DNA of 64,000 nt from Flagellimonas zhangzhouensis (GCF_900102925.1 NZ_FNKI01000001.1:310001-374000), one strand, 5' to 3'; positions 8,027-17,820 are shown, counted from the stretch's first letter. A program made the numbers and translations. The notes: a model not told the origin generated them from the letters alone.

Positions 8027-8605
8027 TTAATCGGCCAAAAGTGCTTCTTGATAATAGCAAGTCTTATGTTCCTTTAAAATAGCAAGACCTTCTTCCCTCG
8101 TCTTCATTGGGTCGATTTTTACTTTTTCTCCGTTTGGCATATACACAATGTAGAAACCTTCTTCGAATGAAGACAACTTAATGATTTCTCCATTTGGTCT
8201 AACAGCATTCCATGACTTTTCGCTTGGCTTGTACACCAAATCGATTTTCTTTCCTTTTTTAGGACCATCAACCACCGCAACTTGCACCCTGTTTTTAGTG
8301 GCGGTCATTTTGTAAGTGTTTCCTTCGTGTTCTACCATTTGGGTTTCACTTTCCCCATCTTTCATGGCAATCGGATTAGATCCCGACCAGAATTCTATCA
8401 CGTTAAAAATTAACGTATCTCCCAATATGAATAATTCATATACTGGCACGATCCAAAGTCCCCAGAAAATTAAATTGTCTAGAAACCTACTGTCCGTAGC
8501 TCCTTGGTTCCACCCCCTAAGGTTGTTAAATGCACTGTACGACCCCAAGCAACTTGTAAATAAAATTGTGCAGGCCATCAATGAAGCAATAATTACTTTT
8601 TTCAT
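8027..8605 (-). CDS. DUF3332 family lipoprotein
   Basis: The 192-residue protein begins with a lipoprotein signal ending FTSC (Cys19). A conserved N-terminal block follows (SYSAFNNLRGWNQGATDSRF), with one or two membrane-embedded segments and a predicted beta-rich C-terminal half. The overall pattern matches DUF3332, whose function is not known. It has its own promoter region and shares a terminator with ahcY. No co-transcribed partner is visible. Confidence 0.75.
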   Translation of the reverse strand: MKKVIIASLMACTILFTSCLGSYSAFNNLRGWNQGATDSRFLDNLIFWGLWIVPVYELFILGDTLIFNVIEFWSGSNPIAMKDGESETQMVEHEGNTYKMTATKNRVQVAVVDGPKKGKKIDLVYKPSEKSWNAVRPNGEIIKLSSFEEGFYIVYMPNGEKVKIDPMKTREEGLAILKEHKTCYYQEALLAD

Positions 8606-8747
8606 AAGAAGAGATTAATGGTTAATATCCTTAAATCTACAAAAAATTAAGGTTGAATCTGTTAGAGAGTATGCATTCTTTAATGTTTGATAAGTTGGAT
8701 ATAAATTTTATTTAGATCCTTACCTTTAGCCTTCAATCCTGAAAAGC

Positions 8748-9857
8748 ATGAAAAACTGGTACGAAATTGAAAATATAGAAACAGTTGATTCTCCCTCAAT
8801 TGTATTGTATTTGGAACATCTAAAATTCAATATTGAAGAAATGATTTCCTTGGTGGATGGAAACACGGAAAGGTTGATGCCCCACATAAAAACCAACAAA
8901 ATGCCAAAGGTAATGGCATTGTTGATAGACTCTGGGATTTCCCATTTTAAGGCCTCCACCATCGCTGAAGCTGAAATTGCAGCCGAAGCAAGTGCCAATT
9001 CTGTTTTGATTGCACACCAATTGGTTGGACCAAAAGTGAAGCGTTTTCTTCAACTGATAAAGTATTTTCCAGATACCCAATTTTCTACTTTGTTGGATAA
9101 TACAGACAGTGCTGAACTATTGGATCAATTGGCAACCGATGAAAAAGTTACCGTTCCTATTTATATCGACATCAACAATGGAATGAACCGATCAGGGATT
9201 AAAATCGGGGAGGGTTTAGATGATTTAATGGCATTTTTAAACACCTGCAAAGCTCTTGAATTTAAAGGATTTCATGTGTATGATGGGCATTTGAGGGACC
9301 CTGAATTTGCTGTCCGCAATGAAAAAATAGAAACTGGACTCAAGGATGTATCTGCCTATTTTAAAGCAGTGCGTGAAAAATATCAAGATGCGCAAATGAT
9401 CTGTGGAGGTACACCTTCTTTTACATCCCACCTTATTGAAAAAAACAGGATTACCAGTCCAGGAACCTGTGTACTTTGGGATTGGGGGTATGGTGAAAAA
9501 CTAACCGAGCAGAAGTTTAAAACCGCTGCCCTTTTGGTTACGAGAGTGATTTCAAAACCAACGGAGGGAATTATTACAGTGGATTTGGGACATAAATCGG
9601 TTGCTGCGGAAAACCCGATTGACAAACGTGTCAAGTTCCTCAATTTGGAAGATTACGAATTGCTTTCCCAAAGTGAAGAACATGGAGTGATCAAAGTAAA
9701 AGATTGGGACAACTATAAAGTTGGAGATGTTTTTTACGGGGTTCCCTATCATATTTGCCCTACGATCAATCTGCATGATGAGGTCTCGGTGATTGAAAAC
9801 GGCAAAAAGGTGGCCACATGGGAAATTACCGCCCGAAAAAGAAAATTGCAGTTTTAA
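8748..9857 (+). CDS. D-threonine aldolase-like PLP enzyme (DTA/alanine racemase fold III)
   Basis: The 369-residue protein has the fold-type III PLP lysine in PHIKTNK (Lys48). It also has the DTA features GGTPSF, a D-amino-acid-type barrel (VYDGHLRD) and the C-terminal metal-site region VPYHICPTINLHDEV. Relatives cleave D-threonine or D-3-hydroxyaspartate, or deaminate D-serine. The exact substrate cannot be read from sequence. The gene converges on eutC with a 4-nt overlap (9854-9857), an unusually tight tail-to-tail arrangement without room for a terminator. Confidence 0.85.
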   Translation: MKNWYEIENIETVDSPSIVLYLEHLKFNIEEMISLVDGNTERLMPHIKTNKMPKVMALLIDSGISHFKASTIAEAEIAAEASANSVLIAHQLVGPKVKRFLQLIKYFPDTQFSTLLDNTDSAELLDQLATDEKVTVPIYIDINNGMNRSGIKIGEGLDDLMAFLNTCKALEFKGFHVYDGHLRDPEFAVRNEKIETGLKDVSAYFKAVREKYQDAQMICGGTPSFTSHLIEKNRITSPGTCVLWDWGYGEKLTEQKFKTAALLVTRVISKPTEGIITVDLGHKSVAAENPIDKRVKFLNLEDYELLSQSEEHGVIKVKDWDNYKVGDVFYGVPYHICPTINLHDEVSVIENGKKVATWEITARKRKLQF

Positions 9858-10609
9858 TCTTCCAGCAACTCCTTTAGGTTGATTTTAATAGCAACACCAC
9901 TAATTTTTTTAGCAAAGGATTGTCGAATCAAATAGAAAAGCAAAGAAGCTCCCTCCTTGCTGTTCAATCCGTTTGAATGTATGTTGGAAATACAATTCCT
10001 GCGTTCATCGGTCAATCCCAATTGTGGGGCATAGGTGGTATAAATTCCCATACTCTCTGGTGAAGAAAGCCCAGGGCGCTCACCAATGCACATGGACACA
10101 AATTTAGCTTTGAGCAAAATACCAATAGGGTCGCTAAGTGCAACACGCGCCATTTTGGCCAAAACAAATCCGATTTTATAGCCCTCAAGTTTTGGCAACA
10201 ATTCTTTTAATACAGGAATCGCATTTTGGTTCACTGCATTGGCAGAAAGTCCGTCTGCTATCACAAAAACCAAATCAAACTCCTGTTGAGATTCTTGGAG
10301 TTCTTTTTCTGAAATTTCGTTCAACTTGCGACCCAAATCAGGGCGTTGCAGATATTCATTTCTACCATTGACTCTACTTTGCACTTCCCAAACTGGAAAG
10401 CCCCAAGATTCAATTTCCATTTTAAAATCAACTATATCGAGTTCCGATTCAATGGCATCTTTCGCCTTGGCATGGGCAAACCGAAATTGTAATACCTCAT
10501 CCAATGGAATGGCATTACCCGTACTTCCCAAGGCAATCCGCGCATTGGTAAACGTTTTCAAATCTTCCCAAGGGTCTTTTTTTATTGGAGTATTATTTTC
10601 CGATTTCAT
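9854..10609 (-). CDS. eutC: ethanolamine ammonia-lyase small subunit
   Basis: The 251-residue protein shows the EutC hallmarks: FRFAHAKAKDAIESELD near the N-terminus, then FVIADGLSANAVNQNAIPVL and CIGERPGLSSPESMGIY. With EutB it forms the adenosylcobalamin enzyme that splits ethanolamine into acetaldehyde and ammonia. The eutB stop and this ATG overlap as TGATG, giving translational coupling. A GTG one codon earlier is possible. No eutA reactivase, transporter or microcompartment shell gene is adjacent. Confidence 0.93.
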   Translation of the reverse strand: MKSENNTPIKKDPWEDLKTFTNARIALGSTGNAIPLDEVLQFRFAHAKAKDAIESELDIVDFKMEIESWGFPVWEVQSRVNGRNEYLQRPDLGRKLNEISEKELQESQQEFDLVFVIADGLSANAVNQNAIPVLKELLPKLEGYKIGFVLAKMARVALSDPIGILLKAKFVSMCIGERPGLSSPESMGIYTTYAPQLGLTDERRNCISNIHSNGLNSKEGASLLFYLIRQSFAKKISGVAIKINLKELLED

Positions 10610-11979
10610 CACAGCGGTTTTAAAAGTTTGTGTGATGCTTCAATGCTTCTTCGTTCCCCTTTTTCATCCATGATTCCCATTTTTTCGAGCCAAGCTTCGA
10701 ATTCGGGAGCTGGTTTTTTACCCAACACCTTTCTCACATAAAGCGCATCGTGAAATGAGGTGGATTGATAATTCAACATTACATCATCGGAACCTGGAAC
10801 TCCCATAATAAAGTTGACTCCTGCCACTCCGAGAAGTGTCAACAGATTATCCATATCGTCTTGATCGGCTTCTGCATGATTGGTGTAGCACACATCCATC
10901 CCCATGGGCAAGCCCATCAATTTGCCACAAAAATGGTCTTCCAATCCAGCTCGGGTAATTTGCTTGCCATCATACAAATATTCTGGACCGATAAAGCCGA
11001 CCACCGAGTTTACCAACAACGGATCAAAATGACGCGCTACGGCATAAGCCCGTGCTTCACAGGTTTGCTGATCTACATTCCAATGCGCATTGGCAGAAAG
11101 TGAAGAACCTTGACCTGTTTCAAAATACATTACATTTTGACCGAGAGTACCGCGATTTAATTCCAGTGCACCTTCGTAGGCTTCTTGTATCATTCCCAAA
11201 TTGATTCCAAAGGAAGCGTTGGTCTTTTCGGTGCCACCGATAGATTGAAAAACAAGATCTATAGGGGCTTTATCCAACAATTCCAATGATGTGGACAAAT
11301 GGCTCAACACACAAATTTGGGTTGGAATCTCGAATTGCATTCGAATCTCGTCCATCATTTTAAGTTGATCACCAACTATATCCACACTATCGGTAACGGG
11401 GTTGATTCCAATAACAGCATCTCCACTTCCGTACAAAAGACCATCGATTATGCTTGCCGCGATTCCTTTTAAATTATCGGTCGGGTGATTGGGCTGCAAA
11501 CGAACGGATAGCTGCCCTTTTTTTCCGAGTGTATTCCGAAATTGGGTCACCACCTCACATTTTTGGGCAACGGCAATTAAATCTTGGTTGCGCATTAATT
11601 TAGATACTGCCGCAACCATTTCTGGAGTCAACCCTTTGGAAATATTGGACAATTTTTGGGTGTCCACCTCATGGGTCAACAACCAATTGCGCAAATCGCC
11701 AACGGTAAAACTTGAAATTTCTTGGAATGCAACTTCATCATGCGTATCCATAATCAAGCGGGTCACCTCATCTTGCTCGTAGGGAATTAAGGCTTCATTT
11801 AAAAAATCCTTGAGAGGGATTTCGCTCAGGGCACATTGGGCAGCAACCCGTTCCATGTTGCTTTCGGCGGCCAAACCCCCAAGGGAATCTCCCGTTCTAA
11901 AAGGGCTGGCCTTGGCCAAAACCGATTTTAGATCGGGAAATGAAAATGTTTGCTGATCTATGGTATGTTTATAGGCCAT
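10609..11979 (-). CDS. eutB: ethanolamine ammonia-lyase large subunit
   Basis: The 456-residue TIM-barrel subunit matches EutB throughout, including FRTGDSLGGLAA near the N-terminus, LQPNHPTDNLKG, YFETGQGSSLSANAH and CYTNHAEADQDDMDNLL. It binds adenosylcobalamin together with EutC. The two genes form a minimal two-gene operon, suggesting cytosolic use of ethanolamine as a nitrogen source rather than a microcompartment pathway. Acetaldehyde disposal must be encoded elsewhere. Confidence 0.95.
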   Translation of the reverse strand: MAYKHTIDQQTFSFPDLKSVLAKASPFRTGDSLGGLAAESNMERVAAQCALSEIPLKDFLNEALIPYEQDEVTRLIMDTHDEVAFQEISSFTVGDLRNWLLTHEVDTQKLSNISKGLTPEMVAAVSKLMRNQDLIAVAQKCEVVTQFRNTLGKKGQLSVRLQPNHPTDNLKGIAASIIDGLLYGSGDAVIGINPVTDSVDIVGDQLKMMDEIRMQFEIPTQICVLSHLSTSLELLDKAPIDLVFQSIGGTEKTNASFGINLGMIQEAYEGALELNRGTLGQNVMYFETGQGSSLSANAHWNVDQQTCEARAYAVARHFDPLLVNSVVGFIGPEYLYDGKQITRAGLEDHFCGKLMGLPMGMDVCYTNHAEADQDDMDNLLTLLGVAGVNFIMGVPGSDDVMLNYQSTSFHDALYVRKVLGKKPAPEFEAWLEKMGIMDEKGERRSIEASHKLLKPL

Positions 11980-12031
11980 TTTTAATGTTATTCCCTTAAA
12001 TATAACCTGTTGTGCAACTAACCAAAAAGAA

Positions 12032-13057
12032 TTATTCCACTTTTAGACCCAATTTGCCCAAATCGTAAAAATAGAAGTCTTTTTGATCGTTCATGGCAGC
12101 GAAAAGGCCATTCGGAAAAGTATCGTTCAATGGAACAGTGACCACATCGCAACCGTCAGTTTCGGTGGTGGATAGATTCACTGCTTTGATAAAGCTGTTA
12201 TCCTTTCTGGAGAAAATATTGAATTGTCCTCGCTGCTGATCAGATACAATAATGTAACCCTCGCCATTGGGGTATCTGGCAATGGCAATTCCCTCTATAT
12301 CCTCTAAAAAGTGTTCACCACCAAAACAGGCCAGTTCCTCATTGCCCATACTTGGTTCAGCGTAGTATTTTTTAACGCATTCCCCCTCATCAGAATAGTA
12401 CACAAAACCCAATTCGTTGTCCACGGCTATGGCCTCAATCTCTTTGCCACCCGTAAAGCTTCCAAATTTCCGAACCAAATTGGCAGTAACTCCCATGCTG
12501 TCAGATTCCAATTTATATTGGTATAAATACGATCCGCTAGGCCCAATTTTTCTACCAACAATGGCATAAAGCGTTGAATCCTTGGGAGATTTGTACAGGC
12601 TGATTCCCATGGCCAAACGATTTTCAATATTCGTCTCATATTCAAAAACTGGAAAACCGCCATCGTCCAAAGGTTTCATTTCGGGCACGGAAAACAAACG
12701 AATTTGTTGTTTTTCCCTTTCAGTGAATGCAATTACATCGACAGTAACGGAGTCATTCAATTGAAATCCATATTCCAAATCCACATTATTTGGGCGTTGA
12801 ACACCTGTAATGGACTTTTCTTTGATGATTTTTCCGTTCAGATCGAAAGCATAGATGCCCCCGTTGGTTTCCTTATCGGTTCCAAACACAATACTTTTTG
12901 ATGCATCTTCAGGGTTGATCCAAATGGCAGGGTCATCGGTATCGTTTGGGGTTTTTTCTGTGATTATATCGGGTGCAATGGCTGGCAGTTTACTTCCTTG
13001 TTCTTTACAGGAAATTGCGACCAGCACCATTAATATGGGTATATATTTTTTAATCAT
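12032..13057 (-). CDS. 3-phytase, beta-propeller type, lipoprotein
   Basis: The 341-residue protein has a lipoprotein signal (MVLVAISC, Cys17). The beta-propeller phytase pattern follows: DDPAIWINPEDASKSIVFGTDK, RPNNVDLEYGF, FGSFTGGKEIEAIAVDNELGFVYYSDE and VSDQQRGQFNIF. These segments hold the Ca2+ and phosphate-binding acidic and basic residues. It releases phosphate from phytate at the cell surface or in the periplasm. It lies 107 bp downstream of a TonB receptor gene, an association known for such phytases, so the two probably act in sequence. Confidence 0.92.
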   Translation of the reverse strand: MIKKYIPILMVLVAISCKEQGSKLPAIAPDIITEKTPNDTDDPAIWINPEDASKSIVFGTDKETNGGIYAFDLNGKIIKEKSITGVQRPNNVDLEYGFQLNDSVTVDVIAFTEREKQQIRLFSVPEMKPLDDGGFPVFEYETNIENRLAMGISLYKSPKDSTLYAIVGRKIGPSGSYLYQYKLESDSMGVTANLVRKFGSFTGGKEIEAIAVDNELGFVYYSDEGECVKKYYAEPSMGNEELACFGGEHFLEDIEGIAIARYPNGEGYIIVSDQQRGQFNIFSRKDNSFIKAVNLSTTETDGCDVVTVPLNDTFPNGLFAAMNDQKDFYFYDLGKLGLKVE

Positions 13058-13071
13058 AAGTATACTTTTAT

Positions 13072-13135
13072 GTCAGTTCGAGCGCAGTCGAGAACGTTTC
13101 AATGTTCTAAACATCTCGACTGCGCTCGATGTGAC
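13072..13135. repeat. 64-bp imperfect palindrome (REP-like) between receptor and phytase genes
   Basis: Both arms contain TCGAGCGCAGTCGAGA in opposite orientation, with flanking GTCA...TGAC and a central loop. From memory this GC-rich motif recurs in Flavobacteriaceae intergenic DNA. Here it sits inside a probable operon, where it would form a very stable mRNA hairpin. Confidence 0.75.
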
Positions 13136-13164
13136 TAGGTGCAATCAAATAGTTTTGACTGCGA

Positions 13165-16056
13165 TTATTTTTTGAACAAATCGTATTTCAAACCAAAAGT
13201 GAAACGGATATCATAGAATTCCATTTGCTGGGTTCTAGACTTCACGCCTTGGAAATAACGCAAAGGCTGATTGGTGATGTTGTTCACATCGGTATAGATT
13301 CTCAAATTATTGGTGATGGCATAAGTTGCATTAAAATCCAAGAAGAACTGTGTGTCGTAGTATCTGTCTTCAAAAGGATTTCCACCAATTTCATCAATAT
13401 AAGAATCGGAAAAGTTAGCTGAGAGTCTTGCACTGAATCTCTTATCGGCATAACCCAAAGATCCGTTGAACATATTTGGCGCTGTGTTTGGTAAATCCAA
13501 ATCGGTACGCTCGTCACCATCCTCGTTGCGAATTCCATCTGCGCTTGATGTCAAATAGGTATAGTTCAAATAGATGCTAAAGTTTTTGGCAAACCCTGGC
13601 AAGAAATCCAATTGCCTTTGGAAAGACACCTCAGCTCCAAAAATGGAAGCTGAATCTCCATTCAACGGTTGGAATACATCATACCCTGCAGTTCCAGGTG
13701 CATATGAATCATCTTCGGCCTCGGTGATAAAGGTATAGATGAAATCGTTGATTCTTTTATAGAACAATCCTCCCGAAATAATTCCTACGCTTTCAAAATA
13801 ATGTTCAGCATTTACATCAAAGTTCATAGACGTGGTCGGGTCCAAATCTGGATTCCCCAAAACAACTTCGCTGTCTTCATTTACAATCTCAGCTCTTGGA
13901 ATTAAATCAGCATAGTTTGGACGTGCCAAGGTATTTGTCCAAGCAAAACGTAAAATGGTATTGTTGTTCAAATCATATTTAAAGTGCACACCTGGCAAAA
14001 AGTTGGTATAAGAGTTTTCATCAGAAACTTGCTCTACTTCGATTCCCTCTTCGATACCAGCATCTTCATCTTCCTCAATATAGGTTACTCTGTTTCCTTC
14101 AGATTCTAATTTGGTGTTTTCCACACGAAGACCAGCCAAAACACTCAACTTATCAGTCAATTTTTGGTTGAACATGGCATAAGCGGCCAATACATTTTCT
14201 TTTACTTCAAAGTTTCCTGGTAAGAATTCATCTAAAATTGCTTCTCCGTTGGCGTTGTTCAGATCCAAAGATCCCAACCACTCTTCACTGGCAAAATTTC
14301 CTGCTACGTATTTTGATCCAGGCAAATAATCTGGGTCTGTATAAGATTTTACAGGAACATCGGCCAAAGTTGGGTACATATCCTCCAAATCGTACTCGTA
14401 GAAATCGTTATCCCTTAACTTAGTCTTGAAACGACCTCTACCTCCAAATTTGATAGTACCTCCTTTGCCAAACAAATCGGCTGGCAATTCAAAATTGGCA
14501 AAGAAGTTAATGTCCTCTTCTTCGGTGTACTGGTTTTCGTTGGTAATTTCCCCAAATTCAAAATTGCCCAAATCATTGAAATCATCAGCATTGGCAGCCG
14601 TCATGATAGGGTATTTAGGATTGCTGTTATCGTTGTTCACAATATATTCCGATTCGTATTCAGCATAACGCTCGTTCAAACGCTCTTCGGAAGCTTTGGC
14701 ATAAGAAGCCATCCAATCCACTTTAAGCGAACCGAATAAATGATCACCCCCCAAAGTGTAGTTCTGCATACGTTGATCTTCCAAACGCCTGTTATTGTTT
14801 CTTCCACCCGCAATACCACCTTTGGACTGACGTTTAACTTCCACAGGAAAACGAGTCAATACTCCATTATTGATGGTAAAGTCACCCACTTCTATGTCTT
14901 CACCATCCAAGATTTCCTGCTCCAACCTAAAACGATTCTCGCGGTCGTCTCTCCAGTTGTACATGGTTTTTAAATAGATGTTGTTGTTGGCGTTGATTTG
15001 GTAATCAAAATTCGCAGCAAAACTTCTTCTAACCCTTTGCACCAAATAGGTACGTTGTTCGGTAACGTTGGTATAAGGATCAACATCGGCTTCCTCCAAA
15101 ATAGGCTCACCCTCATCATCTTCGGCTCCTGTATTGTATTCGAATTCGTCCGTCCATTCTGCTTCTATATTGTCTGAACCAAAATCGTTATCGTTAATAG
15201 TGGCTGAAAGCATATATCCAAATTTACCATCATTGGTGCGGTCACCTACCAAGATAGATCCGTTCCAAATCCCTTTGTCTGTGATAAAGTTGACACCTGA
15301 ACCTAAAGTTGCAGAAAGTCTGAATCCTTGAGGTGCGGTTCTGGTAATCAAGTTTACGGAACCTCCCAAGGCATCACCATCCATATCAGGAGTTACGGCT
15401 TTGTTTACTTCGATAGTCTGAATCATATCCGATGGAATAAGGTCCATCTGAATGTTACGGTTATCCGATTCTGCTGATGGAATCCTACTACCATTCAAGG
15501 TAACGGAGTTTAATTGTGGGGACAAACCACGAACAATAATATTTCTAGCCTCCCCTTGATCTACTTGCATGGTGATACCTGGTATACGTTTTACAGCATC
15601 ACCGATATTGGCATCTGGGAATTTACCAATTTGGTCTGTGGAAACCACATTGGTAATGTTCATGTTGGTTTTTTGGGTGTTCAAGGCTTTGGACTGTCCA
15701 CTTAATCCATAAGCACTTACTTGTACCTCATCCAACTCCACATTGGAGGGATTTAATGAAATACTAACTGCGGTGGTTTGACCAGCAGTTACAGCAACTT
15801 CTTGTTCTACATCGGAATAACCCATATAGGTAATGGATAGGGTATAGGATCCCTCTGGAATTCCCACAAGAGTAAATTTTCCATCAAAATTAGATATCGC
15901 TCCTTTTGAAATGGATTGAATATAAACGTTTGCTCCAGGAACATAAATACCATTTTCATCGGTAATGGTTCCTTGGATGTTTCCTGTTTGTGCTTGTGCG
16001 GAAAGAGCTCCAAACACTAAAAACAGCGTTACATAAAAGAGTTTTGTTAGGTTCAT
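13165..16056 (-). CDS. TonB-dependent receptor with CarboxypepD_reg domain (phytase-linked)
   Basis: The 963-residue outer-membrane receptor has a signal peptide ending SAQAQ (about residue 23). A CarboxypepD_reg-like beta-sandwich follows at about 24-110 (GNIQGTITDENGIYVPGANV). Next comes a plug (IGDAVKRIPGITMQVDQGEARNIIVRGL, written here as two overlapping parts IGDAVKRIPGITM and ARNIIVRGLSPQL) and a long barrel. No SusD partner is present. The phytase gene downstream suggests import of phytate or its lower inositol phosphates. The TPR/LuxR-type regulator lies 180 bp upstream on the same strand. Confidence 0.93.
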   Translation of the reverse strand: MNLTKLFYVTLFLVFGALSAQAQTGNIQGTITDENGIYVPGANVYIQSISKGAISNFDGKFTLVGIPEGSYTLSITYMGYSDVEQEVAVTAGQTTAVSISLNPSNVELDEVQVSAYGLSGQSKALNTQKTNMNITNVVSTDQIGKFPDANIGDAVKRIPGITMQVDQGEARNIIVRGLSPQLNSVTLNGSRIPSAESDNRNIQMDLIPSDMIQTIEVNKAVTPDMDGDALGGSVNLITRTAPQGFRLSATLGSGVNFITDKGIWNGSILVGDRTNDGKFGYMLSATINDNDFGSDNIEAEWTDEFEYNTGAEDDEGEPILEEADVDPYTNVTEQRTYLVQRVRRSFAANFDYQINANNNIYLKTMYNWRDDRENRFRLEQEILDGEDIEVGDFTINNGVLTRFPVEVKRQSKGGIAGGRNNNRRLEDQRMQNYTLGGDHLFGSLKVDWMASYAKASEERLNERYAEYESEYIVNNDNSNPKYPIMTAANADDFNDLGNFEFGEITNENQYTEEEDINFFANFELPADLFGKGGTIKFGGRGRFKTKLRDNDFYEYDLEDMYPTLADVPVKSYTDPDYLPGSKYVAGNFASEEWLGSLDLNNANGEAILDEFLPGNFEVKENVLAAYAMFNQKLTDKLSVLAGLRVENTKLESEGNRVTYIEEDEDAGIEEGIEVEQVSDENSYTNFLPGVHFKYDLNNNTILRFAWTNTLARPNYADLIPRAEIVNEDSEVVLGNPDLDPTTSMNFDVNAEHYFESVGIISGGLFYKRINDFIYTFITEAEDDSYAPGTAGYDVFQPLNGDSASIFGAEVSFQRQLDFLPGFAKNFSIYLNYTYLTSSADGIRNEDGDERTDLDLPNTAPNMFNGSLGYADKRFSARLSANFSDSYIDEIGGNPFEDRYYDTQFFLDFNATYAITNNLRIYTDVNNITNQPLRYFQGVKSRTQQMEFYDIRFTFGLKYDLFKK

Positions 16057-16089
16057 CAGTTGAATTTTGAATTACATTAATTGGTCATC

Positions 16090-16097
16090 CAAAACTA
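16090..16097 (-). promoter_or_regulatory. possible -7 box for the phytase-linked receptor
   Basis: TAGTTTTG on the minus strand fits TAnnTTTG, 34 bp before the receptor ATG. No clear -33 TTG is seen, which would suit an activated promoter. Confidence 0.35.
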
Positions 16098-16236
16098 TGT
16101 ATATCAACTCTTTATGATTTAAACTAAAAGAGAACAAAAGGGAAACAAATCGAAAAATGGGCATTAACAACAAGGCAACAATTACAGTTTATTTACATGC
16201 GATTAACTTTATGTAAAGAGACAGGGCCAAAAGTGC

Positions 16237-17820
16237 CTAAAGGTCAACCATAAAGTTTACCAACTCCTCTTTTTGGTCGATGGGCAATTTTTTTCTGAGT
16301 CGATAGCGTGCCACGCGAACACTATCTGGGGTCACCCGTAAAATGGAGGCAATTTCCTTTGAGGATAAATTCAATCGCAACAACATGCCCAGTCTTAGCT
16401 CGGCAGGAGATAAACTATTTTCGGATAGCGAAGACAGTTTTTTGATGAACTCTGGATGGATTTCTTTGAAAAAGGACATGAATTCATCCCATTCGTTTTC
16501 TTCTTGAAGATTGTGATCTATTTCCTTGACCAAGGTCTTTATCTTCTCCGAAGTGTTCATGTTTTTTCGGGATGCGATATTGGTCAAGGTTGTAGAAAGG
16601 TCCAACAAGATTTTATTCTTTTGGGATAGATGTAAACTGTATCTCGATAAGGAAGATGTTTTTAGCTGCACTTCACGTTGTAGATTTTTCTCTTCTATGG
16701 CTTTCTTTTCCAACTCTGCTTTAAGCATGCGTTGTTTGTATTCTTGCAGTTTGATTTTGGCTTCTTTTTTTCTTCCTAAATAGAAATACAAAAGGGTGAG
16801 AATCGCAGCGATGGCAAATAGTGCTATCCAAAGTACATTTTGATTCGCCTTGCTTACCTTACCTTGCTCTTTCAATAATTCAATTTCCGCTTCTTTTTTA
16901 TTGGTCTCAAAAATGGTCTGAAGCACATTCAACTGGTCACTGTTTTGGGAAGTGATCATTTGGTTGTTGAACTCCGAAGCCAACAATAAATGGGAATGGG
17001 CTTTTTCATAGTCTCCCATTAAAGCGTACGTCTTGGACAAATCCTTGTGGGCACTTTCCAACTGATGTAAATCGTTGAGTTCTTCAGCTAGTACCAAAGA
17101 TCTAGTGGTAAATACCAGGGCTTCCTCGTAGTCCGAAGTTTTTCTGTAGATGTCGCCTAAATTATTGAGTACGTTGGTTTCTTCAACGGTAGTACTCCCC
17201 TCAAAAAAAGTATACGCCTTTTCAAAGTACTGATGGGCTTGTTCGTACTCCTCCAAATCCTCATATATACTCCCAATATTTTCATTGGTAAGAGCAATTC
17301 CAGAGGAGTCTTTTAATTTTTCAAAAAGCGAAAGACTTTGCAATTGATCCTCAAGGGCATCTTTGTGTTCTGCTTGCTTTTCATGGCTAGCGCCTAAAAG
17401 TCCAGCAGAAGTCGCCCATCCTAAATCATAATTAAGATTTCTTGAAGCTAGTAAAGATTCAGTAAAATGTTGTTCGGCGAGTTCGTATTTACCCAAAGAC
17501 AAATACACTTTGCCAATATTATTGTTGAGCGTGATAAACAATTTATCCGAAAGGGAAGTCCCTAACTGTTCCAAAGCTAGATTGTATTGTTCGGTAGCTT
17601 CTGAAAATAGGCCTAAAGAATGGTAATATTCTCCCAGTTGTAGATATGCCTGAGCTATTTCTTTCGTATTCTCAGGGTGTTCTTTGGCCTTTTCCAACTG
17701 TTCTTTGAGTGGAAAATAGGCTATCTGATTTTCAGTAGCGGTTTGAGCAATACCTAAACAAGGAAAAAGGCAGCAACCTATCCAAATGAAAATCAAAAAT
17801 GCCTTATCGTGATTGCCCAC
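16237..17820 (-). CDS. membrane-anchored TPR protein with C-terminal LuxR-type HTH, putative regulator
   Basis: The 527-residue protein has an N-terminal signal peptide (to about residue 26). About six TPR repeats follow across 40-300 (ALEQLGTSL, YLSLGKYELAEQHF, DIYRKTSDYEEAL). Then come one transmembrane helix near 338-358, a charged coiled coil (about 360-425), and a HTH of the LuxR/GerE kind (LSPAELRLGMLLRLNLSSKE ... VTPDSVRVARYRLRKKL). The sensor would face the periplasm and the HTH the cytosol. Bacteroidota use such proteins to control nearby transport genes. Its target is probably the receptor-phytase pair downstream, which is inferred from position. Confidence 0.82.
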   Translation of the reverse strand: MGNHDKAFLIFIWIGCCLFPCLGIAQTATENQIAYFPLKEQLEKAKEHPENTKEIAQAYLQLGEYYHSLGLFSEATEQYNLALEQLGTSLSDKLFITLNNNIGKVYLSLGKYELAEQHFTESLLASRNLNYDLGWATSAGLLGASHEKQAEHKDALEDQLQSLSLFEKLKDSSGIALTNENIGSIYEDLEEYEQAHQYFEKAYTFFEGSTTVEETNVLNNLGDIYRKTSDYEEALVFTTRSLVLAEELNDLHQLESAHKDLSKTYALMGDYEKAHSHLLLASEFNNQMITSQNSDQLNVLQTIFETNKKEAEIELLKEQGKVSKANQNVLWIALFAIAAILTLLYFYLGRKKEAKIKLQEYKQRMLKAELEKKAIEEKNLQREVQLKTSSLSRYSLHLSQKNKILLDLSTTLTNIASRKNMNTSEKIKTLVKEIDHNLQEENEWDEFMSFFKEIHPEFIKKLSSLSENSLSPAELRLGMLLRLNLSSKEIASILRVTPDSVRVARYRLRKKLPIDQKEELVNFMVDL

